This document shows, one piece after another, positions 44,701 to 52,780 of a DNA stretch of 64,000 bases. Position 1 is the stretch's first letter, and each line of letters opens with the position of its first letter. The notes beneath the pieces were generated by a model, which saw only the letters and a list, made by a program, of their open reading frames with translations, ran no database searches and was not told where the DNA came from. The stretch spans positions 82,575 through 146,574 of the forward strand of contig UQUU01000006.1 in NCBI GenBank assembly GCA_900544275.1, in the 5' to 3' direction. A program made the position numbers and the translations under genes. Origin of the DNA: an uncultured Succiniclasticum sp. (lineage in GTDB: Bacteria; Bacillota; Negativicutes; Acidaminococcales; Acidaminococcaceae).

Positions 44701-46195
44701 ATGCAGCCGTCCTACGGACCAACCTGATAGAACCGCCGCCGGAAGCAATCGCCCCAAAGCCAATCGAAGCGGGAACAGCAGCAAGCGCATTTTCTACAGC
44801 TCCTTCAAAGCTTTGCCCTAAGGTGTAATGCGGAATCGTACCACCTTTGTACGCTGAGACTACATTACTTATCATCCGGTCAGCGAACTCCTGGCTGCCT
44901 TCTTCTATCGACTCACTCACCGCGATGGAGCTGGCGCCTTGTAAAATTTGTCGTAATCCCGTCAGCATAGAAGTACTATCTGTCGCGTCAGCAATAACGG
45001 AGCGGATACTTTCCGCGGCCATCGTTTTATTACCCTTTAAAACTTTTAAGATCATACCAGCATTGGCAAACTCAATCCCTGTTTCAACGGCAGCAGCTGC
45101 TGCTGCGTAGGCCCTTGCCTCTCCGTTCGTTAGTGTTCTTTTACCGTTACTATCTTTATATTGGGAATACTCAACAAAACGCTGTGCCGCGCTTTCTTCC
45201 CACATATCAAGAAACCATCCGGCGCGCATACCCAGCGCAAATCCAGTTTTCGCTGCAGCGGCAGCCCCCGCCAAACTCACACCACCGGTAACCGGAGCAG
45301 CCAATACTCCGGCACCTACGGCAGCCGCACCCAGCGCAGCACCATACAAACTGCCCCGGCCAAATCCGGTCAGCTGTTGCCGTATCTGTTGTGATGTACC
45401 GCCGACCACAGCGGTCAACGGTGCCTCGAATAATCCTGGCATTTCCTTTCCAGCATCTATTTCCTTTTGTATTTCCGCTACTTTTTTATAATCTTCTTCC
45501 GTTAAATTCTTCTTTTCCAGCAATCCTTTACGGCCGATATTGGCAATATCATGCTGCAATAAGGCCTTTTCCCAGCCTACTTTTGCGGCCTCCAACAAAC
45601 TGTGTACCTGCTTTACGTTCTCAATATTATGTAATGCGATAGCCGCTGCTGCATTACTTCCGCTACCCACTACATTGCGTAATCCCGGATAAGCCTCCAT
45701 AAGCTTATCCAGGGACACCTCATTCTCTCCGGGGGGCATCAGCGCCATCTGTTTCCGCCTGTAATTATATACATCCCGGGCATTGTCAAGATTTTTAGAG
45801 TCGGCAAGTATCGCCTCTTCCGGGATCCCTGTTTCAACAGAAATATGTCTTGCTTCTTGTAACACATCTTCTTGGTTAAAGGTGTAACGCTTCCAGATAT
45901 TTGATTGTTTAAAGGCTTTTTCAGCCCGTTCTGCTTGCTGATTAAATTCTGTTTGTAGTTTTTCTATGTCCGTTTGGCTTCGATCTAAACGAAGCTGCCC
46001 ACTTGGACTTAACGTACCGCCCGAAGAAAACCCGGCAGGATCTTGCGCCTTAAACTTCTCCGGCATCGGCGTATCAGGGATCGTTGCTTCCGGTGTATAT
46101 CTGTAATTATCACTCTCATCTGCCACAGGCATCGTATCAGGGTTTATGCCAAAACCGCGCAGCTTTGCTTCTTGCGTCAACTCTTCTATACTCAT
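38747..46195 (-). CDS. Giant polyvalent ejection protein (zincin motif, possible BECR region, LPD38-like end)
   Basis: A 2482-residue protein, last of three genes in the T7 gp14-15-16 position. Regions: a Gly/Ala-rich membrane-active segment (about 280-335, GAALGAAAVGAGVLAAP); a second hydrophobic patch (~485-505); a region at ~930-1080 with H/R/W/NTAFFDS motifs that may be a barnase-EndoU-RelE-like (PBECR) fold; a metallopeptidase motif HELGH at 1116-1120; long charged coiled coils (~1200-1600); and a C-terminal ~460 residues (from RPVLLSFAVLNSHI; membrane helix near 2323) like LPD38. Such polyvalent proteins enter the cell with phage DNA. The ATG at 46195 behind GAGGTG is preferred over a TTG six codons earlier. 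No polymerase motifs were found. Confidence 0.85.
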   Translation of the reverse strand: MSIEELTQEAKLRGFGINPDTMPVADESDNYRYTPEATIPDTPMPEKFKAQDPAGFSSGGTLSPSGQLRLDRSQTDIEKLQTEFNQQAERAEKAFKQSNIWKRYTFNQEDVLQEARHISVETGIPEEAILADSKNLDNARDVYNYRRKQMALMPPGENEVSLDKLMEAYPGLRNVVGSGSNAAAAIALHNIENVKQVHSLLEAAKVGWEKALLQHDIANIGRKGLLEKKNLTEEDYKKVAEIQKEIDAGKEMPGLFEAPLTAVVGGTSQQIRQQLTGFGRGSLYGAALGAAAVGAGVLAAPVTGGVSLAGAAAAAKTGFALGMRAGWFLDMWEESAAQRFVEYSQYKDSNGKRTLTNGEARAYAAAAAAVETGIEFANAGMILKVLKGNKTMAAESIRSVIADATDSTSMLTGLRQILQGASSIAVSESIEEGSQEFADRMISNVVSAYKGGTIPHYTLGQSFEGAVENALAAVPASIGFGAIASGGGSIRLVRRTAALAEMQDLHLKEKLKNITGISMHRQLKETEGVKEFFKKDPEIAAQVVHDSVQGTNYEKVNIDTEMVLQQEGGEQALQALADKAGLSNEELQTAIETKADITVPYEVYYQAQMEDNFAIGDDFISFSNVDHSYARNQYLARQKYEEFDALMDKEQRRLEAQRQDALDNILQKNFAEGVERDAAAEILMVRPDKPMEGWQALYDHYKQLLDDLVDPIVKDIREFTEKGAVSYLTTDRDPKVIYGSNNAQWYRDFLKDFGRRPTQDEYRQFAIDALTGKDFSKHPDLQRGRISEEQFEENAAVIDNLQGNIAALEAIKDRIQKIDPMELEIVDGLSKEAYDIYRSLAKEVADTAPNDKVKRAGRISAVLLARHADRYADAMRTAGHKKYTALDYYRDRFGLQMGGVYENINMKVLQAMIKSEAKSLADFSLAVKNGTIHAEQKGKSYYRFIGSAGTQIDVPYDTMIHVNQRHNLTKEEWDALEQNSENFSAVYQDLKKKGHNNGIPLLCKIKTPQGSAGVMYELLPNGRVFMNTAFFDSEINIDNWIKKGGSSRSILDNIQASFTGNAPFSAYSLNEIRKIVNDNFSQRQNGKTVHGATSFEETGRRVVSLFESADESTFPHELGHIFVADLKELAEMPNAPEQIVKDWETVKEWLNWKEEQVKLTVAQHEKFARGWEAYLRTGNAPATGLQKVFRKLKAWLTQIYRDFLQLGGVPSEDMQAVMGRMVATEEEVETAFKLRELNAFERAGGFEYLAEDSMAMYRRWQESAVEYAKEKVLAIAMKDLTAERKAELNAVREQMEQDIRAELEEQPLYKIELLLENMPAIRDNWDATALGMTEAEYAKQIKKQGTLEQALKKRLNSQMKELTEGMPLEQIKEEAKKAVDSAKYRGMYLAFEEEFIKKKLRKDAALTPQIEKMLDDIEKQAYEATGEKWDTDQETNQVKNLKHRIRELKYQARWEAAERDALAKMEKAKDREELKRLVKGFKDLLKRNRENVKIYRDATLDNVQMVKTYAEEKMAGMTIAESTNVRKWQQLEKRAGRESAEAMKRALDAELRYRSQETGIVPVKSASNEAQLNGAKQVTTTESLLEKKRKISGPRESANALWKQAYEAKLRQRIFAEYAAIAQKNKDMVQKKNGKLKARSKTISRNNHIPAAERYLFNHGLYVLGISKQDAHKPQEEMDILKLMQAYAANMDAFFVDEDGNVSLPGHIVAAMGSNTVYNDGFGGLNMEEYEEFTEVLDTLYKIGLDANKFRSIKDTDGTEIALSDICEKITAEAADRVPVIPNDDPTNAGTPGYGEQVANLFRTGRVQLTKPEEIFEALGPTAHRFIYENVNQSWNKEKIMLEEAAQIVKAIWEPYTDMEKSEMRSKKKFRFGSSILTREGAICVALNWGTEINRRRIMDGFGITEKEVRKFLGNLTQKDWQMVEAIWDLCEKYWPESAKVEEDMAGVTPRKQSAIPFQIVGNDGLVYTLKGGYYPIKYDPAKSVKAANQKQDDAAKQKMAGNAAMSRRRGHMKERVQGPVNRPVLLSFAVLNSHINDVIHNICFRRSLRDVNRILNAQDIVTMLQDRYGIVQVSALQQWVRDCWAPDKVKTNPFEKKAEFFRHKQTLAVLAYRVPTAIQNSLNIFPVVDYIGATRAMDVIPRVWATPKATWKFVSQKSVFLRHRAETMDRDAGEILRKTFIGGYGKVIDTAIRGEKALEAHAFDLLAATDLALAIPLWVSEYERVYQEMGAQHNIKETNAEFWQRVETEAISAGDKAVRKVFGSGEMKDLAPIQKGGELTKSLTMFYSYFNVVFNALYRGYAEGRRRGMENNNIIIVRPVLKKLLLWVVLVGIFDGLEKYAMDILTGNEDKKDSRIKGMMKRALQGVGENFFGTIPIIRDIAGNEIGRMMGEKYPVSRPLPLYGLWEQKQKTEDMIMSDRKSKIDVFREGARTVNSFTGIGHTISDAFATTAYWIDRDFDTPFYQYLLAVLLDKRIDRKKK

Positions 46196-46209
46196 TATTT
46201 GCACCTCGC

Positions 46210-48333
46210 TCAATTAGTAAACCGGTCTCCAGTTCTTCCAACATTAGGCGCCAACAAATTCTTTAGCCCCTCGGCATCGACAATATGTGTAATGCCATCG
46301 TCTTTTAAAACTTCAAACTGATCCGTACCCGGTAATCTTCTTGTTGATATAATATGCGCCGCTGCTAATTCAGCTTTTGTAATATCAACATCAACCGTAG
46401 TATTAAAGAATGTTCCAGGTGTTTTGTAACTGCCATAATTTATCTTAGTCATAGATTCATCCAAGAACCCAATAACGTCCTGCAGTGTTGGCTCCGTGCC
46501 GCCATTTCGCACGTCGTTTATCCTCTGTATAGCATACCCTTGTGCGCCGTGCCATGTTTCTGCAACCATAGCCTTATCCAGATCAGGATACTTTTCTTTA
46601 AAAGAGGCTTCCAATCCGGACCAGTCGAATTTGAAAATACCCGTACCATTTTTCTTTGCATCGTATAACTTTATTAATCTTTCATATTCTGCTTTAGATG
46701 GTTTCATACTCACTAGCCAAGCCGCATATTCCGCTTCATTTGCAAATTCTCTGTGCATAAGTGTTTGCACGATACCATGCTCCATTCCCAAAGCCAACCC
46801 GCCTTTACTGCCGCCACTTCCAGATTCTGAATCTCCATCCAGTGCCTTATCTCTTCCTACCCGTTGCCCCCACCAGTAGTGCGCCTGATGATATCCCTTT
46901 TCTCGCATCTCCGGATCCGAGCCAAAGTTTTTATCTATCAAAGAATAGTAATGCTCCAGATCTGTATCGCCAGAGTCATGCAATGCCATCAGCTTCTGAT
47001 CTATCGCTTTAAACGCATTAGAAATCTGATAATTACGCATGGTCTTGCTTTGCTGGATCCTCGACAAACAGGTTTGATATAGATCGTCCTTCTCTTCCAG
47101 CGTCATGCCTCGACCTTGTGGCCTGGCAAAGCCAATAACACCATAAGCGTCTAACGATATTGCAGCGAATCCGTGGGTCCCTGACTGATACACCTTGCCG
47201 GTTTTCGCGTCATACACGCCAACGTGCCCTGCTTTACCATCCTTGTCAGAATCCCAATATACGATATCTCCTGTGCGCAGCTTGCTTCGATCAGTAAAAG
47301 CTGTGCCGGCAGATTGTGCGTCCGCATAGTTTGTCGGAGCCCACGTGTTGCCGGGAATACCTCCGGCAGCTTCCAACGCCGCATTAACACCTTTTGTGCA
47401 AGTGTTAACACCCCAGTTTTCACCTTTAGCGGCCATGTTGCGCATCCACTGCACCGCTTTTTCACCGTCAAAACCTGTTCCCGCAGCGGTGCCTTCGTAA
47501 ATCGCTTTCCATAGGCCTTCAATATTATCCCCATATTGACTGACTAATGTCTCGGCCGTGGAGCGTGTCATTGTCCGGAGCCGGCGATCATGAGCTGCTT
47601 TCGCAAAATTAGTCAGCACATTCGGATCCAGCACCCGCCCATATCGTTCGATGTAGGTTTCCGCCAAGTCGTTGTTCCCGTCCGCATAAGCCTTATTGAT
47701 CAAGGCCTGTGCCATACCACCCATCACCGCGCGGACCTTTTGCTTGATCCGGTCCGTACCGTAGTTCTGGTACCGCAGCTCCACCATAGCTATCGCGCGG
47801 TTCATCATACCGTCTACCGTACCTTGATTCTGATAGCCGGCCATGGCATCGTTTAGTGTATCCTGTAAGCTGTTTCCCAACTGCGTGTCTGCATTCTTTT
47901 CCAGCTCGTTTATCTGGAACTGCGCTACCTGGCTTCGGTGATTGTTATAATCCCGGTTCAGGATATCCTGATAGTTACGCCCTTCGTCTCCGTACGTCAG
48001 TATCCGCCCGTATTTTTTCGCGATCTGATTCCGGATCTTCCGTTCCCCTTCTTCAAAACGTTGCAGGGCATTTTCCGCCAGCCCTTCTTTGTCCTGATAG
48101 ATCTCTTGTTTTAAATCTCCGGTCAGCCGGTTATATTCGTTATCCGCCGCCATGATCTTCGCGGTCCTGTGCTGACGCTCAAAGGCCAGCGCAAGGTTAC
48201 TCAGCCCTTGCGCGGTCCTCGCGCCCTGTGCGGCCAATGCCTGCGCACCGGAGTTATCATACGTGACCCGGGTTACTTGCGACGCTGGTGCTCCAAGCTG
48301 TCCATTTTCTTTATACGCTTCAAAATTCGCCAT
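46210..48333 (-). CDS. Internal virion protein with NlpC/P60- or CHAP-like peptidase domain
   Basis: A 707-residue protein in the T7 gp15 position. The first ~300 residues are helical and Gln/Asn/Ala-rich. Residues ~300-415 carry a cysteine-peptidase-like domain: Cys in WGVNTCTKGVNAALEAAGG, RTGDIVYWD and His in KAGHVGVYD, with FARP at its end. The rest is helical again. The likely role is local cutting of peptidoglycan while the ejection channel forms through the periplasm. It follows the gp14-like gene by 6 nt and precedes the giant gene. Confidence 0.8.
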   Translation of the reverse strand: MANFEAYKENGQLGAPASQVTRVTYDNSGAQALAAQGARTAQGLSNLALAFERQHRTAKIMAADNEYNRLTGDLKQEIYQDKEGLAENALQRFEEGERKIRNQIAKKYGRILTYGDEGRNYQDILNRDYNNHRSQVAQFQINELEKNADTQLGNSLQDTLNDAMAGYQNQGTVDGMMNRAIAMVELRYQNYGTDRIKQKVRAVMGGMAQALINKAYADGNNDLAETYIERYGRVLDPNVLTNFAKAAHDRRLRTMTRSTAETLVSQYGDNIEGLWKAIYEGTAAGTGFDGEKAVQWMRNMAAKGENWGVNTCTKGVNAALEAAGGIPGNTWAPTNYADAQSAGTAFTDRSKLRTGDIVYWDSDKDGKAGHVGVYDAKTGKVYQSGTHGFAAISLDAYGVIGFARPQGRGMTLEEKDDLYQTCLSRIQQSKTMRNYQISNAFKAIDQKLMALHDSGDTDLEHYYSLIDKNFGSDPEMREKGYHQAHYWWGQRVGRDKALDGDSESGSGGSKGGLALGMEHGIVQTLMHREFANEAEYAAWLVSMKPSKAEYERLIKLYDAKKNGTGIFKFDWSGLEASFKEKYPDLDKAMVAETWHGAQGYAIQRINDVRNGGTEPTLQDVIGFLDESMTKINYGSYKTPGTFFNTTVDVDITKAELAAAHIISTRRLPGTDQFEVLKDDGITHIVDAEGLKNLLAPNVGRTGDRFTN

Positions 48334-48339
48334 CGTGGA

Positions 48340-49035
48340 TTACCCCCAGTTATATTTCGTTCCGAAATTATATTTGTTAAACACACCACCCAGGGAAGCA
48401 TCTCCGCCGGCCGCCGTATCCCAGGCGTTGTTCTGCCATGTAGTATTGCTGAAGCCCATCTTGCCAGTTGCTGCGTTAAACTTTGTATCCCCAAATCCGC
48501 CAGCCGCTTGCTTCGCGCTTTGCGCTCCAGCGCTTCCTGCACTATACAGATTGCCGGCAAGCGACAAGGTACCCATGAGCATATGCGTCATGAAGGCCCG
48601 TTTTCCGGCCTTGCGATAGTCTCTCGCGTTCTGTTTGTAGATCAGCCCCTGATTATACATATCGTTCGACTGACCGACCATCTCGTCCACTTTCTGCCGG
48701 CCGTTATACGCATCCATCGCCAGCTCTTTTGCCTGCGCATACTGCGTATCTGCCAGTGTCATTAAAGCGCTGCCCGTAGCCGTAATACCGGAAGCCCCGA
48801 TAACGGCTCTTTGTTTAGCGCCGTACTGCGATAGTCGGCGTCGTTTGTTCTCTTCGTTGATCGCGCTGTTCTGCGCCTGTTGCTCTGCATTCTCCTGTTG
48901 CTTTTGAGAATTACGCATCGCGATTTCCGCATTCGTCTCCGCTTCCGCAGCTCTTGCGTTCGCCTGCCGACGTTCGGCCTGTCCTTGCAAATACGCCGAG
49001 CCTAAGGTGGCTATGATTGTGCCTGCTACCCCCAT
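48340..49035 (-). CDS. Internal virion protein, gp14-like
   Basis: A 231-residue protein. An N-terminal glycine-spaced hydrophobic segment (GVAGTIIATLGSAYLQG) is followed by a Gln/Ala coiled coil (AEAETNAEIAMRNSQKQQEN), GASGITATGSALM, and a second hydrophobic stretch (about 150-175, LMGTLSLAGNLYSAGSAGA). T7 gp14 and relatives insert in the outer membrane as the first piece of the ejectosome; length, composition and gene order agree. The ATG at 49035 overlaps the upstream stop. Confidence 0.72.
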   Translation of the reverse strand: MGVAGTIIATLGSAYLQGQAERRQANARAAEAETNAEIAMRNSQKQQENAEQQAQNSAINEENKRRRLSQYGAKQRAVIGASGITATGSALMTLADTQYAQAKELAMDAYNGRQKVDEMVGQSNDMYNQGLIYKQNARDYRKAGKRAFMTHMLMGTLSLAGNLYSAGSAGAQSAKQAAGGFGDTKFNAATGKMGFSNTTWQNNAWDTAAGGDASLGGVFNKYNFGTKYNWG

Positions 49036-49505
49036 CACTTCACCTGCTTTCTAAATTCAAAGTAACAATATTTCATCGTCGCTATGCCTCTTGGCTCTGG
49101 GGGATACACCGTTGCCCCCATCCATATGAGCCATTTAATCGTTTGTTTGTTATCTTCATTGACCCAGTTGTACAACCGTTCCCAGTCATGTAGCCAGGAC
49201 TGCATCACTTTTTTAGATTGTTTCGCGGTATAGATTTTATTCTTCTGTGTATCTTCTGTCGTCACAAACCACACCACGCCTTCCGGAACAAACGGGTTCG
49301 TTCGGATAATGCCGAACGCGGCCACGGGTACGTTATCAATCCGGCACTCGACCGCTACTTCCGATGTCTGAAGACAATGCTCTAATTCGGCTAAGATGTT
49401 AGGTCCTGTCAGTCCGACAATTTCTTTCCTCGTAGACTGTTTAAGATTCTCCGCAATATAGCGCAGATCACCGTGGAACGGTTTTATAAACACGATATTA
49501 GCCAC
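49035..49505 (-). CDS. GNAT-like phage protein (T7 gp13-like)
   Basis: A 156-residue protein. FIKPFHGDLRYIAENLKQSTRKEI and VPVAAFGIIRT resemble the GNAT-like gp13/DUF2833 proteins found between nozzle and ejection genes in T7-like phages, in which they assist internal-protein assembly. An acetyltransferase active site is not evident. The start is a GTG at 49505 behind GGAGGTGACG, overlapping the nozzle stop. Confidence 0.68.
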   Translation of the reverse strand: MANIVFIKPFHGDLRYIAENLKQSTRKEIVGLTGPNILAELEHCLQTSEVAVECRIDNVPVAAFGIIRTNPFVPEGVVWFVTTEDTQKNKIYTAKQSKKVMQSWLHDWERLYNWVNEDNKQTIKWLIWMGATVYPPEPRGIATMKYCYFEFRKQVK

Positions 49506-51831
49506 CAGGCGTCACCTCCGGAATGATTGATAATATCTTCATCGGCAGCGGATCCTTCTGTTTGATCGTCACATAGATTGTGTCGCTGTAGTTCGCCTGC
49601 GGCAGCACGGCATATTTCTTCCCGGTAAACAAGGTGATAGGATCTCCATACCGCTCTGTCGCCCGCCATTTAATCTCGTCCAGCTTGTTTTCCGTGACGC
49701 CATACCAACCGCCGCGGGTGTCCTTGAACATGATACACATCTGCTGTATCCGTTTCTTCCGGCTCCCCCATGTGCCATCTCCCGCCTGTAATTCGATTGG
49801 CATAGTCTTCAACGTCGTGTCGTACCCAAGGCCTATCTGGATATGACTGAAACTGCGTCCAAACAGGATAGCGCCATCAGCGCCCACCGTCAGTCCTTGA
49901 ATCACGTTCCCATCGGCTAAAACCTGTACGGCTTTACCGGCGAGCCAGGCAAGACCAGTCAATGTATTCACCGGTTCTCCGGAATAGCTGTACCCTGCAT
50001 CTACATAAAACTGCGTTTCCGGTTCTGCGTCGGATATTTGTGAAGCCATCAACTCCACATAGTACTTTCCATCACGCAGCACGACCGCCCACAGCTCATC
50101 CTCATCTTCTCCGGATATGCTGCAAACATCAATAAACTTGCCTTCTGTCGTATGTCGATGCCAGGCAAATACATCCTGCTCCTTAATGTACGTCATGCCA
50201 AGCAGCACGCCATCATCCCGTACACACCAGACAATACTGTTAGGAGTTTGTTGGTACGTAATCGATACAATCTCATGCCCATCGAACAGATGGCTGGCCA
50301 GCAGGGATACATCGTCACCGGTGTATTTGTCTACGTCATAGCTGTACGCTAAATCCCGGATAATACTTCCCTGATGCTGCACATAAATCACACGGCTGCC
50401 GACAATTACAGGCGCCAGGTCGTTAATGCCGCGATATTCCTGTGCTTTCGCCTGTTGGTTCGAGGGGGTAAACGCAGCCTGCCCGCCACCGACTTTGTAC
50501 TCCCCACCGGATGTGAGCATCAGCATTTCCGCAAACGTGACAATTGCTTTAATGCCGTTCATCTGCCCGGAGCTGAGAGAACCGATAATCGCGTCATCGT
50601 CCACCGTAGGGATGCTTACCCCAAAATTCCAATAGTCTCCTGACTTGCTGGCCCAGTATGTTTGTGGATGAGACTTACTCCCGGCAAACACAAGCCGGTC
50701 CTCAAAAAAGCCCACGCAGGCGGGATATCCTTTTGTACGGCTCCATGATTGCAACGAAAAGTCGTTTGTCGCGGTAATCGCTCCAAGTTTTTTTACTACG
50801 GTAGCCGTTGCACTGGTACCGCTGGTAACGGCGGTGATCTTAGCCATGCCGTAATAGTCCTGGCTAAAAGTCTGAATCGTAATAAAACCACGTTGCCGTT
50901 CGTTCTCGTTGCTTTGCGTCCACACATCGATGTTGAATCCCGTACTTGTGATTCGGTAGCTTACAAGTTCCGTACTCTCGTTCGTTGCAGTGAATTCATA
51001 ATTTCCTGAACGGGCGCCTTCCTGTGTCCTGACGGCCACCCATGACGCCGTACCGGTATCATATCGTTCCAGCGTGAAAGACCCGTCCCAAAAGCCAAAG
51101 CTCTGCACATGGACAGTTCCTTTTGGGGGACATTCAACTGTAAACTGCCCCGGTGCCTTACGCACAGTCCCTTCCGGGTCTGCGGTGTGAGTAGGACAGT
51201 CCGGCACGCCTTTGATGTAGCTGCTTTTTACGGTGTGTCCTAATCGGATCAGGCTACCTACCATATCTGCGGCAAAATAGCTCTGCGAAGCCGTAAGCGT
51301 AATCGTTCCGGTCGTCGCGCTTGCGGATATCTTCAAATTATCGTTTGTGTTCGGGTCCTCAAACGGCCCGTCCAGAATATCCATCTTATTGATCGACCAG
51401 TTTCCCGCCCCATTCCGTACTAATGTGTACGGCGGATAATTTGGATGTGTCAGGAACAGTGTATCCGCAGATTGTACGTATTTTATTTTATCCAGGTCCG
51501 CCGCCCCGTAAGGACTTGTAATCGAATACACAGCGCCTTGGTTCGTTACGATTCCCCCATCCGTATAAAACCGGATACGCCCCGGTGTAAATTCGAGGAT
51601 ATAGTGCTGATCTACGTTATACCGGAACGGAAGCAATCGGGCCTTCGCATTATTCGCGGTCTGCTGGACATGATAAAACCCGGGACGGCGCATAACACCG
51701 CCATACCGCAGCACTAATGCGTTTTCAATTCTTGCCGCGCCCACATCGTATTTTTGCAGATCAGTCCTCCCCATAAGCGCTGGCGTAAGTTCTCCGGCAG
51801 CAAAGGAAGGCTTTAGCTGAAACATACCCAT
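49498..51831 (-). CDS. Tail nozzle protein (gp12-like)
   Basis: A 777-residue protein rich in beta structure. The N-terminus LKPSFAAGELTPALMGRTDL with YGGVMRRPGFYHV is the hallmark of podovirus nozzle/tail tubular protein B relatives. Several glycine/threonine-rich beta repeats occupy the middle (residues ~190-340), and WSRTKGYPACVGFFEDRLVFAGS is another family motif. It forms the distal short tail tube. Ribosome site GGGGGG overlaps the upstream gene end. Confidence 0.83.
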   Translation of the reverse strand: MGMFQLKPSFAAGELTPALMGRTDLQKYDVGAARIENALVLRYGGVMRRPGFYHVQQTANNAKARLLPFRYNVDQHYILEFTPGRIRFYTDGGIVTNQGAVYSITSPYGAADLDKIKYVQSADTLFLTHPNYPPYTLVRNGAGNWSINKMDILDGPFEDPNTNDNLKISASATTGTITLTASQSYFAADMVGSLIRLGHTVKSSYIKGVPDCPTHTADPEGTVRKAPGQFTVECPPKGTVHVQSFGFWDGSFTLERYDTGTASWVAVRTQEGARSGNYEFTATNESTELVSYRITSTGFNIDVWTQSNENERQRGFITIQTFSQDYYGMAKITAVTSGTSATATVVKKLGAITATNDFSLQSWSRTKGYPACVGFFEDRLVFAGSKSHPQTYWASKSGDYWNFGVSIPTVDDDAIIGSLSSGQMNGIKAIVTFAEMLMLTSGGEYKVGGGQAAFTPSNQQAKAQEYRGINDLAPVIVGSRVIYVQHQGSIIRDLAYSYDVDKYTGDDVSLLASHLFDGHEIVSITYQQTPNSIVWCVRDDGVLLGMTYIKEQDVFAWHRHTTEGKFIDVCSISGEDEDELWAVVLRDGKYYVELMASQISDAEPETQFYVDAGYSYSGEPVNTLTGLAWLAGKAVQVLADGNVIQGLTVGADGAILFGRSFSHIQIGLGYDTTLKTMPIELQAGDGTWGSRKKRIQQMCIMFKDTRGGWYGVTENKLDEIKWRATERYGDPITLFTGKKYAVLPQANYSDTIYVTIKQKDPLPMKILSIIPEVTPGG

Positions 51832-51834
51832 GTC

Positions 51835-52455
51835 TTACCCCCCTATGCAGTCATCAAGGCCCGTAAACCGCGCCGCCGCTAAATTATAAATGCCGGGGTC
51901 CGACACATTCTGTTCGTTCATATCGTCCGCTCCCGCCTCGGCAAAGAGCGCGTTATATGCCTGTAAGCAGCTCTGGGTCAGTCCCATGTTGCCGGTGAGC
52001 TTGAACGCGATATCCGCGGCTAATTTCCATGACAGCGCTTCTATAAATTCATCATCCATCAAGGCACAATCTTGTATATCATACACATACTCCGCCCAAA
52101 TATTCGGCAGGTTACAGTAAATCAACCGGCCTTCAGGGTCACTTGATAACTTGTATTCCGTGTATTGCGGGATGTTTGTAAACGTCTTATTGTAGAGCCG
52201 CTTCAAATTAAGGCAGCTTGCAGGATAGCGGTATTTATATCGCCACTCCAAAGCCTCCGGAGAATCTGTGGCTACGAGAGCAAGCTGACTACGACGCAGC
52301 GCGAACGTCCAAGGCCACCTGCGCAACGTGGCCTTACGTGCCTGGTCATAGAATCGCCTGCAAAGGCGCGCATCCTCCGAAGGCTCATCGATAAGCTCAA
52401 TCGCATCGTGCCCAATCCGGGCTAACGCCATATTACAGATAATCACTTTGTCCAT
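51835..52455 (-). CDS. Tail adaptor protein (gp11-like)
   Basis: A 206-residue protein. VIICNMALARIGHDAIELIDEPSEDARLC and the following RRFYDQARKATLRRWPWTFALRR are typical of the tail tubular protein A / adaptor (gatekeeper) family that links portal and nozzle and binds the fibre. It lies immediately before the nozzle gene. Confidence 0.86.
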   Translation of the reverse strand: MDKVIICNMALARIGHDAIELIDEPSEDARLCRRFYDQARKATLRRWPWTFALRRSQLALVATDSPEALEWRYKYRYPASCLNLKRLYNKTFTNIPQYTEYKLSSDPEGRLIYCNLPNIWAEYVYDIQDCALMDDEFIEALSWKLAADIAFKLTGNMGLTQSCLQAYNALFAEAGADDMNEQNVSDPGIYNLAAARFTGLDDCIGG

Positions 52456-52510
52456 ACCGATTTCTCCTTATAGGAACGGCGGCACAGGTCATCCCGTACC
52501 GCCGTATACA

Positions 52511-52780
52511 TCACTTGCCGGCTGTACCGGCCTTTCTTGTTACTCTTTTCGGTTTATCCACCTTTGCAGCTACCGGTTCCGGCGTGACAATTTCCGGGTC
52601 AATGGCTGCCGGAGCACCTGCCGAAGGAAATTCCCTAACAGCTTCCGGCGCATCTGCCGGTTTAGTATCCAGTGCCTCTAAGTGAGGCGGGGCTGCGAAC
52701 GTATCGGCGAGATCTACAATTTCCCCTTTTTCGTAATAACGCCGATTAAAATAGCAATTGCGAATAACTTTGTATCGCAT
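52511..52780 (-). CDS. Small phage structural-region protein of unknown function
   Basis: An 89-residue protein. The first 25 residues (YKVIRNCYFNRRYYEKGEIVD) look like a short beta-rich head-completion or decoration module; the rest is Pro/Ala/Lys-rich and probably unfolded. Its ATG shares a base with the upstream stop (TAATG). I do not recognise a family. Confidence 0.62.
   Translation of the reverse strand: MRYKVIRNCYFNRRYYEKGEIVDLADTFAAPPHLEALDTKPADAPEAVREFPSAGAPAAIDPEIVTPEPVAAKVDKPKRVTRKAGTAGK

Noticed and set aside
38747..46195. Virion RNA polymerase of N4 type in the giant protein
   Set aside because: The size is suggestive, but no polymerase motifs were seen; the recognisable parts are a zincin motif, coiled coils and an LPD38-like end.
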